Below, one piece after another: positions 27,435 through 36,316 of a DNA stretch of 54,503 nucleotides. Below the pieces are notes generated by a model that was not told the DNA's origin, made no database searches, and saw nothing but the letters and a program-made list of their open reading frames with translations. How positions within the stretch are numbered: the first letter of the stretch is position 1; every line of letters starts with the position of its first letter. Origin of the DNA: an uncultured Clostridia bacterium (GTDB lineage Bacteria; Bacillota; Clostridia; TANB77; CAG-508). The stretch is taken from contig CAQRYF010000005.1 in NCBI GenBank assembly GCA_948875265.1, positions 1 through 54,503 of the forward strand, in the 5' to 3' direction. The translations under genes and the position numbers were made by a program.

Positions 27435-28031
27435 CTAATCCTCCTTTATTAATTTTGATATAAATGAAAGAGCTCCCGTTTTGGCTCCATATATCTTTTC
27501 TAACGTATCTATAAATACTAAAATATTCGCTTCTGTCACTTCATTGTGATCAAACATTTCATTGCTTAATATCAATGTCATTCTTACTCTTTCTTCAATA
27601 TTATCATCACAATTAAATAATCCTATTTCTTTTGCTTCTCTTACTATTTTAGAAAGTATTGGAACTGCCTCATTTATAATTCTATCATTGGTTTTTTTGT
27701 GTAAAATAATGTTTTCTTTTGAATTTATTGTATCTTCCACTGATTGTTCATCTGGTGTAACCCTTAATGCAAGAATAGTATATACTAACTTTTCCTCTAA
27801 ATCTAAATTAGATTCTACTACTGTTTTTGCTCTTTCTACACATCTATCTATCATCATATTAACAACATCTTCTAACATTTGCTCTTTACTTTCAAAATGA
27901 TAATAATAAGTTCCTTTAGCAATTCCTGCTTTTGCAATTATTTCATCTACCGAAGTTTTTTCGTATCCTTTAGTAATAAATAATTCGTAAGCTATTTTGA
28001 TTAATTCTTTTTTTCTTACTTCTTTTTTCAT
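27435..28031 (-). CDS. TetR-family transcriptional regulator
   Basis: The 198-residue repressor has the TetR N-terminal helix-turn-helix (KKELIKIAYELFITKGYEKT and AGIAKGTYYYHFESKEQML in separate blocks) and a divergent ligand-binding C-terminus. It is first in the exporter operon. Its promoter is framed by two copies of a GACTAWWAGTC palindrome, so it very likely represses its own operon until a ligand, perhaps the exported compound, binds. Confidence 0.92.
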   Translation of the reverse strand: MKKEVRKKELIKIAYELFITKGYEKTSVDEIIAKAGIAKGTYYYHFESKEQMLEDVVNMMIDRCVERAKTVVESNLDLEEKLVYTILALRVTPDEQSVEDTINSKENIILHKKTNDRIINEAVPILSKIVREAKEIGLFNCDDNIEERVRMTLILSNEMFDHNEVTEANILVFIDTLEKIYGAKTGALSFISKLIKED

Positions 28032-28047
28032 ATCGCACCTCTTTTTA

Positions 28048-28119
28048 GACTATTAGTCGGTTTTGATATAATTATATTCTTATTTTTTTATTTAGTCAAT
28101 GCTTTTTCGACTAAAAGTC
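28048..28119 (-). promoter_or_regulatory. Promoter with two flanking TetR-type operators
   Basis: TTGACT (28094-28099) and TATAAT (28071-28076) lie 17 bases apart on the minus strand. A perfect palindrome GACTATTAGTC (28048-28058) lies downstream of the -10 and a near copy GACTAAAAGTC (28109-28119) lies upstream of the -35. With the flanking bases the two copies form a 14-base inverted repeat (TAGACTATTAGTCG), consistent with TetR binding at both edges. Confidence 0.72.
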
Positions 28120-28215
28120 TAAAAAAATAAAAAATAAAGAAGCTTCAATTTTTGAAACACCTTTACTTTATTCTTTATATATTAAATAATATGTATTTTT
28201 TTATTTGTATTATTT

Positions 28216-28246
28216 CTTTTCCTAAAAAATTGCGATTTTTTAGGAA
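28216..28246. terminator. Hairpin overlapping the flavodoxin stop codon
   Basis: Arms TTTCCTAAAAAAT and ATTTTTTAGGAAA form a perfect 13-bp AT-rich stem with a four-base loop. It overlaps the stop of the flavodoxin-like gene and precedes the TetR operon promoter region. Confidence 0.5.
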
Positions 28247-28773
28247 ATGTAATCTAATAATGTCTTTATATATTCTTTATTAGTCCAATCACATTTTTCA
28301 CCCACAGCACTTACCAATGCTTTCATCCAAGGTTCATAAGTATTAGGGTCTTTCTTTACTATTGCCTTTTGTAACATTTTGCATAAAGTTCTATCTTTAA
28401 ATGTCATATTTTCTTCATCCCAAGCACCTCTGCCATAGAATGTAGGAATATTTTTTAAATCTTCTTTAAGATTATGTGTTTTCACCTCATTAAATGCTTT
28501 TTCTTCAAATGGAGATGCGCCAACACAAAATATAGCTAATTTTTTATTCTTTAGAACATCATAGTTTCTTCTAAAAAATGATAACCCAGCTATACCAGAA
28601 GCATAAATTCCACCACATAAAATTATTGTATTATATTTTTTAATATCTTTTATCTTTACATTTTGTGTTTCTATGCAATCAAAATTAGTTTCTTCAATTA
28701 ACCAATTCACATATTTTTTTGTAGCACCATACTTTGATTGGTAAATTATAATACCTTTCTCCATATTTTCCAT
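28240..28773 (-). CDS. Flavodoxin-domain protein (HemG-like)
   Basis: A 177-residue flavodoxin-like protein. The FMN phosphate loop is YQSKYGATKKYVNWL at the N-terminus, the second loop is LCGGIYASGIAG, and a third is FCVGASPFEEKAF. The length and pattern fit the HemG/flavodoxin_5 group of short-chain flavoproteins. The true electron partner is unknown. It stands alone with a terminator-like hairpin at its end. Confidence 0.85.
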   Translation of the reverse strand: MENMEKGIIIYQSKYGATKKYVNWLIEETNFDCIETQNVKIKDIKKYNTIILCGGIYASGIAGLSFFRRNYDVLKNKKLAIFCVGASPFEEKAFNEVKTHNLKEDLKNIPTFYGRGAWDEENMTFKDRTLCKMLQKAIVKKDPNTYEPWMKALVSAVGEKCDWTNKEYIKTLLDYIS

Positions 28774-28800
28774 CTCACTTTCTCAACTTATAAGTTATTG

Positions 28801-29225
28801 CTATTCTAAATATTTAAATATTTGTTCAGGATATATTCTTAATTCTTTATTCTTAAATTTATTTACATCTATCCATATTGCATCTGTATCACAATTATCA
28901 TCTACTATATGATATCTTTCTTTATAATCAGACTCATCTATTTAACATTATAAAACAATATTAATTCATGTGCATTTTTTCCATTGTATATGAATATATT
29001 TTCAGAAATCCCTAGAAACTCTCCTACATTAATATCTATATCAAGTTCTTCTTTAAATTCTCTTTTTAATACATCTTTACTATTTTCAAGAAATTCAATT
29101 CCTCCACCTATACTTCTATAAAATACTTCCTGTTTAACTTTGTCATATCCTTCACTAACTAATATTTTATTATATCTTTTTACTATTCCAAGAACAATAG
29201 GTCTTATTTCCTTAAATTTATCCAT
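28801..29225 (-). pseudogene. NUDIX hydrolase gene with a one-base deletion
   Basis: The first frame (95 residues from 29225) has the NUDIX box GGGIEFLENSKDVLKREFKEEL, seen here as the GGGIEF and REFKEEL halves, and stops at YNVK. The next bases in another frame encode DESDYKERYHIVDDN and TDAIWIDVNKF, the expected C-terminal half with final KYLE. One A is missing at the AAA TAG junction, so the lesion is a -1 type event and not at CGG. It may be a decayed gene or a sequencing deletion in an A-run. Confidence 0.65.
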
Positions 29226-29254
29226 ATTTATTTAATCCTACCTTTATATGTAAT

Positions 29255-29752
29255 TTATCTTTCAAATTCTTCTATAGATTCTATATTTCTGTTCCTGCCT
29301 AACCTATTAATAATTTCATCTATATCTTTAGGAAGTAAACCTTCTCCATAACCGTGGCCATTCTCATTGGATATTTTCACTAATTTTCCTAGTAATTCTT
29401 CATCATAAGAACTAAAAATTTCATCATCAACTATAATAAAATCTTCTACATTTTCATTATTAGATAACCATTGTTTGATTTCTACTCCTCTATTATTTTG
29501 TATAAATGGAGTTACATCTGTATAAATCTCATAATGTGCTAATAGTGCCTTTAAATCCTGTGCTTTTTTTGTATATCTCCATGATGAGCTTAACACAACC
29601 TTTGCACCAGTTTCATCTATTGCTTTTTTTAATAGTTCTATTTTTTCTACATCAATGTCTCTTTTTATTCCTTCAATATTTAAATTTTTTGTTTTATCAA
29701 AATATTCATCTGAATTCAGCACTCCATCAATATCTAAAAATATAACATTCAC
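29255..29752 (-). CDS. HAD-domain phosphatase-like protein
   Basis: The 165-residue protein has the HAD motif I FLDIDGVLNSDEYF, a motif II-like VVLSSSWRY and an acidic motif IIIDEDD-like region near IIVDDEIFSSY. It belongs to the small HAD_18 group of uncharacterised phosphatases. It uses a GTG start behind AGGAGGATAATATA. Substrate and role are unknown. Confidence 0.82.
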   Translation of the reverse strand: MNVIFLDIDGVLNSDEYFDKTKNLNIEGIKRDIDVEKIELLKKAIDETGAKVVLSSSWRYTKKAQDLKALLAHYEIYTDVTPFIQNNRGVEIKQWLSNNENVEDFIIVDDEIFSSYDEELLGKLVKISNENGHGYGEGLLPKDIDEIINRLGRNRNIESIEEFER

Positions 29753-29840
29753 TATATTATCCTCCTACAATTTTATCGATATAAATTTGAATTTATTATT
29801 CTTTGATTTACTTTAATTTTAATTATATTATATAAATAAA

Positions 29841-30858
29841 TTAAAAATTGGTATAACTATTTTGTGGAAATACTAGTCGTACTTCTGTGCCTTCATTTTC
29901 AATAGAATTTAATTCTATTGCTATTCCTAATTTATTACATAACTTTTTACACAAATATAATCCAATTCCTGTAGATTTCTTATTTGATAATCTTCCATTA
30001 GTTCCTGTAAATCCCTTTTCAAAGACTCTTGTTATTTCTCCTTTTTTTATCCCTATTCCATTATCTTTTATATATAAAATAACGTTTTCTTTTCCCTGCA
30101 TTGAAAAAATCTCAATTTCCGAATTTGTATTTTGTTTTTTATATTTAATACTATTTTGTATGATTTGATTTAATATAAATATAATCCATTTACTATCTGT
30201 ATTAACACTTACATCTAAATCATGAATATTTACTGTTGTTTTTTCTTGTATCAGAGCATTTTTATTCTTTTTTATACTCTCATTGACTATATCTTTTAGT
30301 TTTATCTTCTTTATATAATAATCCTTTTCTACAGTATTACTTCTCGCATAAAATAGAGCCTGTTCAGTATAGTTTTCAATCTTGTTTAATTCTTCATCTA
30401 TACTTTTTGTTACTATATTTTTATTATTTTCAATTATCATTTTACCGACTAGCTATTGGAGTCTTTATTTCATGAATCCATAATTCTATGTATTCTTTAT
30501 AATCCTCAGTCAAATATTTATATTTATTTACATTTTCTATCATAGATTTATCTATTTGTTCTAGTACATCTTTTAATATTTTTCCTTCGGCAAAATTAGG
30601 AGATTTTATAATTTCTGTAATTAAATATTTGTCATCTAATTCATTTAACATATTTAACAAATTTAAATAAAACTTTCTTTTCGTAAAATATTCAAAGCTA
30701 ATTCCTATAAAATATAAAGTAAATATAATTATTGGAATATATATCCTAATAAAATTTCCAACTGGATAAATTACTAAAAATACTTCTATAGTCGCAATTC
30801 CAAATAATAATAAAGTTATTGTAAGTATTTTTTCTTTCAAAAAATCTCTAACTCCCAT
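29841..30858 (-). CDS. BceS-type intramembrane-sensing histidine kinase, +1 shift at CGG
   Basis: The N-terminal frame (30442-30858) has two short membrane helices (residues 12-55) and ends LWIHEIKTPIAS with the phospho-accepting His. The in-frame CGG (30445-30447) is followed at once by TAA, so zero-frame translation would stop inside the dimerisation domain. Skipping the C gives GKMIIENNKN and then the ATPase half with QNSIKYKK (N-box), IKDNGIGIKKGE (G1) and STGIGLYLCKKL (G2). The joined protein is about 338 residues, normal for BceS. It overlaps no gene but lies one base after the response regulator. Confidence 0.87.
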
Positions 30859-30859
30859 T

Positions 30860-31543
30860 TTAGTTTTCTCCTCTTTTTAACATATAACCTTGTCCTCTTT
30901 TAGTAATTAATAACTCTTTTAAATCTAGCTCTTCTAGCTTATTTCTTAATCTAGTAATATTTACAGTTAAAGTATTATCATCTATGAAACTTTCACTATC
31001 CCATAAACATTCCATAATATCTTCTCTTGATACTATCTTTTCTCTATTTTGTACTAAATATTTTAATATCTTAAATTCATTCTTTGTTAATTCTACTACT
31101 TTCTCATCTTTCTCTATCATACTTTTAGATATATTTAAAATAAATTCTTTACAATCTATTTTTTCTTGATTATTAATTCCCATATTGGTTCTTCTTAATA
31201 ATGAAGCTATTTTCGCCATTAAGATTTGAATATTAAATGGTTTTGTAATGTAATGATCTGCTCCATAGTTTATTGAAAGTAATTCATCTAATTCATTATC
31301 TCTACTTGTTATAATTATAATCGGTATTTGTGATTGTTTTCTTATTTCTTTACAAATATATTCCCCATCAAAAAAAGGTAAATTTATATCTAATAATACT
31401 AAATCTGGATTTATATTTAAAATATCTTGAATACTTTTTTCGAAAGTCTTTAGTGTTTCTGCTTTATATCCATTTTTATTTAAAAATTTTTCTAACTCAT
31501 CTCTTAGTTTTTCATCATCCTCTACTATTAGTATTTTTTTCAT
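30860..31543 (-). CDS. BceR-type response regulator (OmpR/PhoB family)
   Basis: The 227-residue regulator has the receiver domain (acidic pocket EDDEK, phospho-Asp in VLLDINLPFFDG, Thr in IIITSRD, Lys in YITKPFN) and an OmpR-type winged helix (ELTKNEFKILKYLVQN, TVNITRLRNKLE, ITKRGQGYML). It is followed by the BceS-type kinase after one base. A BceR-type box lies in its promoter, and an identical box precedes the bceAB-yxeA operon about 17 kb away, which is its probable target. Confidence 0.92.
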   Translation of the reverse strand: MKKILIVEDDEKLRDELEKFLNKNGYKAETLKTFEKSIQDILNINPDLVLLDINLPFFDGEYICKEIRKQSQIPIIIITSRDNELDELLSINYGADHYITKPFNIQILMAKIASLLRRTNMGINNQEKIDCKEFILNISKSMIEKDEKVVELTKNEFKILKYLVQNREKIVSREDIMECLWDSESFIDDNTLTVNITRLRNKLEELDLKELLITKRGQGYMLKRGEN

Positions 31544-31562
31544 TATCTATTACCCCTTTATA

Positions 31563-31606
31563 ATTATAACATAAATCGCATAAAATAACCTTACATTTTT
31601 GTAAGG
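31563..31606 (-). promoter_or_regulatory. Promoter and BceR-type box of the bceRS genes
   Basis: TATAAT (31563-31568) lies about 20 bases before the regulator start. TTACATTTTTGTAA (31591-31604), a perfect match to TnACA-N4-TGTAA, overlaps the -35 region. Flanking bases extend it to the same 18-base palindrome as at 14.95 kb. It can also act as a hairpin after the NatB-type gene. Confidence 0.6.
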
Positions 31607-31631
31607 TTATTTTATCTATCTAATTATCTTA

Positions 31632-32859
31632 TTAATTTTGTTTATCTTTATACATATTTATCATATCTTTAAAATTCATTTTTGTACCATAATTTAAAAT
31701 TGCATTTGAGTATATTTTTATAGCTATTTTTGCAATAACTAAAATTGTTATTATTAAAATTGCAATTGAAATTAGTACATCTACCCCACTTGCTAATCCC
31801 ATCATAATTCTAAAAGGCATACAAAATGGTGATGATATTGGGAATAATGAAGCAAATAAATTCAATTCACTAGTTGGATTCATCATTGTAAAATATGATA
31901 AATAAAATCCTACTACTGCTAATATTGCAACTGGTGTATTTGCTGACTGTATATCTTCTGGCTTACTTACTGTTGATCCTGTTAAAGCATATAATAAACT
32001 ATATTCAAAATATCCTAATATAAAGTAAATTATTGTTATTATTCCTAAATATGGTGTAATGTTAGACATGTCTAATACTGAATTTAATAACTCTGCATCT
32101 AAAAATGCTTTACTACTTATTAATGCAGTTAATACAATTACTATCATTTGAACTAACCCGACAATACCAATTCCGATAGTCTTTCCGAATCACAATTGTT
32201 CTTGGAGTAGTTGAAGTTACTAATGTTTCCATTATTTTAGATGTTTTTTCTGTTGTAATTGAGCTAGATACTTGGTAAGCACAAAAATAAATCGCATAAA
32301 ATAATACTAATGACATAAGCATCATAACAAATATATTTCCACTTGCTTTTTGTTCTTCTGTTTGTTCTAAACTAAATTCAAAATTAGGTGTGATAGATTG
32401 TAATTGTTCTTGTGTTAGTCCCAATTTACTAATTTGCATATTAGAATATAGACTATTGATGCTATTTACTAAAGTTTCTGGTACTTCTTCCATCATTGTG
32501 GTATTTTCTACTATATATCTTACTTTTATATTATTATCTTGTTTTTCTATAACAATTGCAGATTTTATTTCTTCATTTTCTATCTTTTCTTTAATTTCAT
32601 CAAAAGAAGATTTTCCTATTTCTATTTCATAACCTAAATCTGTTTGTTTTAATAATTCTAAATTACCTTCGAAAATATTTTGATTATCTACTATTAAAAG
32701 TTTATCTCCTGTATCTTCTCCTTTTACTGTTTTTATAATATTTGGAATGTTAAATCCAATTACAATTAGTATTAATATTACTAATGTAGATATGATAAAT
32801 GATTTTCTTTTTACCATATCTTTTATTGTAAATTTCATAACTGTTAATATATCTTTCAT
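31632..32859 (-). CDS. NatB-type ABC-2 transporter permease, +1 shift at CGG
   Basis: This permease pairs with the upstream NatA-like ATPase. The first frame ends TTPRTIVI before an in-frame CGG (32185-32187). Skipping C gives GKTIGIGIVGLVQMIVIVL, which joins to the second frame and completes the ABC-2 membrane domain. The joined protein is about 408 residues with an N-terminal helix, a long extracytoplasmic loop and five C-terminal helices, as in NatB/YhaP proteins. The ATG at 32859 is preceded by AGGTAGGTG; the ATPase stop and this start are separated by one base (TAAAATG). Confidence 0.86.
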
Positions 32860-32860
32860 T

Positions 32861-33751
32861 TTATTCACCTACCTTTTCAATAAAAATATCATTAAGTGTT
32901 GGTTTTTTTATTTCAAATTTATTTACCTTAATTTCATCTTTTATTAACTGATTCAAAAGCTGATGTGCTTTTTCTTCTTCTTTTATTTTTATAATATAAT
33001 TATAATTTGTTTCGTTTTTAACTTCTAAATCAAATTCTTTTATATATCTATCTATATTTTTATCTACATCTATTTCTACTCTATTAGCTGGATATGTTTC
33101 TTTTATCTCTTTCAAATTTCCTTGTAGTACTGTTTTTCCCTTATTTAATATTAAAATATCACTACAAAATTCTTCTATAGTTGACATTTGGTGTGCTGAC
33201 ATTATTACATATTTTCCATTTTTCACTAAATCTATAATAATATTTTTTAATATCTCTGTATTAACTGGGTCTAGTCCACTAAATGGTTCATCTAATACTA
33301 CTAATTCTGGATTATGTATGATTGCTGTCATAAATTGTATTTTTTGCTGATTTCCTTTTGAAAGTTTCTCTGCTGGCATATCTAAATATTCTTCTACTTT
33401 TAATTCCTTTGCCCATTTATTTATAGCCTTTTGTGCTTCTTGTTTTTTCATTCCTTTTAATTCTGCAAAATACATTAATTGGTCAAATATTTTTGTTTTA
33501 GGATATACACCTCTTTCTTCTGGTAGATATCCAAAATTAACAGATTTTCTATCAACCGTTTTCCCTCTCCAAGTAATTACTCCACTATCTTTTTTGATAA
33601 TTCCTAATAACATTCTAATGGTTGTTGTTTTTCCTGCTCCATTAGTTCCAAGCAGTCCATATACTCCTGGCTTATCTAAACGTAAAGAAATATTATCAAC
33701 TGCTTGTTTTCCTACAAATGCTTTTGATACATTTTTTAATTCTAAACTCAC
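32861..33751 (-). CDS. NatA-like ABC transporter ATPase
   Basis: The 296-residue ATPase has Walker A LLGTNGAGKTTT, signature LSKGNQQKIQF, Walker B LVVLDEPFSGLD and switch His MSAHQMS. The C-terminal extension with a NatA/YhaQ-like regulatory domain is present. It uses a GTG start behind GGAGAG. It is third in a short operon after an XRE regulator and a small membrane protein. Confidence 0.92.
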   Translation of the reverse strand: MSLELKNVSKAFVGKQAVDNISLRLDKPGVYGLLGTNGAGKTTTIRMLLGIIKKDSGVITWRGKTVDRKSVNFGYLPEERGVYPKTKIFDQLMYFAELKGMKKQEAQKAINKWAKELKVEEYLDMPAEKLSKGNQQKIQFMTAIIHNPELVVLDEPFSGLDPVNTEILKNIIIDLVKNGKYVIMSAHQMSTIEEFCSDILILNKGKTVLQGNLKEIKETYPANRVEIDVDKNIDRYIKEFDLEVKNETNYNYIIKIKEEEKAHQLLNQLIKDEIKVNKFEIKKPTLNDIFIEKVGE

Positions 33752-33797
33752 TTTCTTTCTCTCCTTTATTTATATATTAAATTTTAAAATCTTATTA

Positions 33798-34217
33798 TTA
33801 TATCTTTCTTGAAATTATTACATTGGTAATACAATAAATTACTAATTGTATTCCCACTATTAATCCCATGTATATACCAAGTTTATTATTAGTAAATGCT
33901 AATGCTGCTGATATAAATGCTTCTATTATAATAGATATTCTAAAAGTAATTGCCATAGATTTATAGCTAATTTCTTGAAATCTTTCATCTGTTAATTCTA
34001 TTTCTCTTTTTCTAATTGTTTTTGGATTTCTTAAGGCAATCGCATTTTTTATTAATAATGCAAAACTTGCAACTGCAAGACTTGTTCCAAATCCACTCAT
34101 ATAACCTTGTTGTAGTTCTGTTAAATTATTTATACAGATTGATAATCCTACTATAATAATTCCAATTATTATCATAAACATAGATATGATACATTTTATT
34201 TTTAGCTTCTTTTCCAT
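33798..34217 (-). CDS. Four-helix membrane protein linked to XRE regulator and NatAB
   Basis: A 139-residue protein with four hydrophobic helices (two near the N-terminus, two in the C-terminal half) and a central charged stretch (NPKTIRKREIELTDER). No domain name is recognised, but this type of protein is regularly found between a small XRE regulator and a NatA/NatB exporter in Firmicutes. The ATG at 34217 lies one base after the regulator stop and uses a GAGGAGG within the regulator's end. Confidence 0.7.
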   Translation of the reverse strand: MEKKLKIKCIISMFMIIIGIIIVGLSICINNLTELQQGYMSGFGTSLAVASFALLIKNAIALRNPKTIRKREIELTDERFQEISYKSMAITFRISIIIEAFISAALAFTNNKLGIYMGLIVGIQLVIYCITNVIISRKI

Positions 34218-34218
34218 T

Positions 34219-34419
34219 TTATTTTTCCTCCTCATAAATAAATATTTCTTCGATTGCTTTATTAAAGTGTCTAGCAATTTTAAAAGCTAATTCTATTGAA
34301 GGATTATATTTTCCTTTTTCGATTGAAATGATAGTCTGTCTTGATACTCCTACACTATTTGCTAAATCTTCCTGCTTTTCATTATATTGTTTTCTATATT
34401 CTTCTACTTTATTTTTCAA
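34219..34419 (-). CDS. Small XRE-family helix-turn-helix regulator
   Basis: A 66-residue Cro/CI-like regulator with the helix-turn-helix QEDLANSVGVSRQTIISIEKGKYNPS. It heads an operon with a membrane protein and the NatAB-type exporter. A perfect 20-base palindrome follows its -10 box, so it probably represses its own operon. Confidence 0.9.
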   Translation of the reverse strand: MKNKVEEYRKQYNEKQEDLANSVGVSRQTIISIEKGKYNPSIELAFKIARHFNKAIEEIFIYEEEK

Positions 34420-34439
34420 TCTATCACACTCCTTTTGTA

Positions 34440-34490
34440 TTGTAAAGTTAACTTTACAATTATTATAATATTTCTTTTTTGTTATGTCAA
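34440..34490 (-). promoter_or_regulatory. Promoter and 20-base palindromic operator of the XRE-NatAB operon
   Basis: TTGACA (34485-34490) and TATAAT (34462-34467) are 17 bases apart on the minus strand. The perfect palindrome TTGTAAAGTTAACTTTACAA (34440-34459) lies at about +1, between the -10 and the XRE start. Its position fits steric repression. Confidence 0.75.
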
Positions 34491-34571
34491 GTTTCTTTTA
34501 CATTTTTATTTAAAAAATATAGCAATTTTTTTGCTATATCTTTTAGTTTACTATTTTTAATTAATAATTTA

Positions 34572-35135
34572 TTAATCATTGTTTATATTTTTTATTACTT
34601 TACAAGGATTCCCAACAGCCACTGTGTTTGATGGAATATCTTTTGTAACAACACTTCCTGCTCCAATAGTTACATTATCACCAATTGTCACTCCAGGTAG
34701 TACAACAACATTCCCTCCAAACCATACATTGTTTCCAACTTTTATTGGCCTTGCATATTCTAATCCTTTATTTCTTAATCCAATTTCTATTGGGTGTCCT
34801 GCTGTATAAAATCCACAATTAGGCGCAACAAATACATTATCTCCGAATTCTACTTTTGCTCCATCTAAAATAACACAATTATGATTCATATAAAAATTTT
34901 CTCCAACAGATATGTTGTAACCATAATCACATTGAAAATTAGATTGTATTAAAATATTTCTACCAGTTTTACCCAATATTTTTTTAATTAGTTCATCTCT
35001 TTTTTCTTGATTTGATGGTCTTATTTGGTTATATTCAAAGCATAAATCTTTTGCTCTTTTCATTTCTTCTATTAATTCTTTATTATAGTTTGCATCATAT
35101 AATTCTTGATTATCTCTTTTTTCTTTTTCAGTCAT
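34572..35135 (-). CDS. Maltose O-acetyltransferase-like (hexapeptide repeat) acetyltransferase
   Basis: The 187-residue protein has an N-terminal Mac domain (YDANYNKELIEEMKRAKDL) and left-handed beta-helix hexapeptide repeats (VFVAPNCGFYTAGHP, WFGGNVVVLPGVTIGDNVTIGAG as shorter blocks, IPSNTVAVGNPCKVI). The active-site His is in TAGHP. It is of the maltose/galactoside acetyltransferase group; the actual sugar acceptor is not known. Confidence 0.9.
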   Translation of the reverse strand: MTEKEKRDNQELYDANYNKELIEEMKRAKDLCFEYNQIRPSNQEKRDELIKKILGKTGRNILIQSNFQCDYGYNISVGENFYMNHNCVILDGAKVEFGDNVFVAPNCGFYTAGHPIEIGLRNKGLEYARPIKVGNNVWFGGNVVVLPGVTIGDNVTIGAGSVVTKDIPSNTVAVGNPCKVIKNINND

Positions 35136-35269
35136 ATAATTACTTCTCCTTATTATAATTTCTTATATTTTTGCTTTCAAAATTAGTAAAAAAGCTAAAA
35201 TTAAGCAATTTTATTTTAAGTGGTTTAAACTTAAAGTCTTCTCCATGATAAAGGATAGTATTTCCCCTT

Positions 35270-35300
35270 ATTATGTAGTACAGAGCATGTACTACATAAT
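35270..35300. repeat. 12-bp inverted repeat in the gap after the Ppx/GppA-like gene
   Basis: Perfect arms ATTATGTAGTAC and GTACTACATAAT flank a seven-base loop. There is no strong T-run on the minus strand. This is the only structure seen in the 35136-35365 gap, and it may be a weak terminator. Confidence 0.45.
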
Positions 35301-35365
35301 CTTTTAATTGTTTTAGTTAATATTAAAACTTTTTAATGTTAATATTTTAACTTTACTAAAAATAC

Positions 35366-36250
35366 TTAACTATTTAATTTATTTTTTAATCCATCCTCCA
35401 TGTTTACTTTTGTTGGAATAATATATTTAGCATTTACCTTATGAGATATTAAATTTGTTATAATTTTCATTGCTCTTGAACCATCAAACCATTTTGGATT
35501 ATCACTATTTTGTCTTATTTTATCTAACGATGTTATAAGAGCATCTCTATCATATTTATCACTCATATCTCTTGTTATCATATATTTTTGATTTTTAATT
35601 GAATATAGTTTGTTATTCAATAATTTATATTTAGCATTATTATACCAATACAAATGATCTCCACCTGCTAATATTAAAACATCTGCTTCTATATCTATAT
35701 TATCAATTAAATTATCTACATAATTATAAACTTCTTCAAATGTAACTTTTGGAATATCTTCTTTTAAACTATCAAATTTATTTGTAATATCTACAACACC
35801 AAAATTATAATATTTTTTATCTATCACCTTTTTGTCTTTTACAAATATAAGCTCAATAGAACCACCACCGCCAATGAAAACACAAATATTTTTATCATAA
35901 TCTATCTCACTATAACAACCCAGCACTGTATAATATGCTTCATCTTGTTGACTAACTACTTCTATCTTTAATTTATATTTATCATATAATATTTTATTTA
36001 TATCTTCTAATTCTTCTTTTGATATATTTCTAAATATACTACATCCATAAACATGAATGTTTTTTGTATGTTGTAATGCTTTTTCTATAATTTCGTATAA
36101 TTTATTTAAATCAGATTCCACTATTTTTGTCTTATAATTTTTTTTAAATTCAATAGTTGTATTATTTTCATATATAATCTTATTATTATCGTAAATATGA
36201 ATCTTTGTATTGTTGCTACCTATTTCTATAATTCCATATTTTTCTTTCAT
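35366..36250 (-). CDS. Ppx/GppA-like phosphatase family protein
   Basis: A 294-residue protein of the sugar kinase/HSP70/actin fold. Its opening IIEIGSNNTKIHIYD matches the first phosphate loop of Ppx/GppA (IDIGSNSTRLLI-like), and FIGGGGSIELIFV is the second. The protein covers only the two N-terminal-type domains, as in short Ppx proteins. It may act on polyphosphate or (p)ppGpp, but the specificity cannot be read from sequence. The ATG at 36250 follows AAGGAG. Confidence 0.7.
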   Translation of the reverse strand: MKEKYGIIEIGSNNTKIHIYDNNKIIYENNTTIEFKKNYKTKIVESDLNKLYEIIEKALQHTKNIHVYGCSIFRNISKEELEDINKILYDKYKLKIEVVSQQDEAYYTVLGCYSEIDYDKNICVFIGGGGSIELIFVKDKKVIDKKYYNFGVVDITNKFDSLKEDIPKVTFEEVYNYVDNLIDNIDIEADVLILAGGDHLYWYNNAKYKLLNNKLYSIKNQKYMITRDMSDKYDRDALITSLDKIRQNSDNPKWFDGSRAMKIITNLISHKVNAKYIIPTKVNMEDGLKNKLNS

Positions 36251-36316
36251 ATTATCCACTCCTTATATGATTGCATACCTATTTTAACATTCTTATTAAA
36301 TCTATTACTTGTTAAA

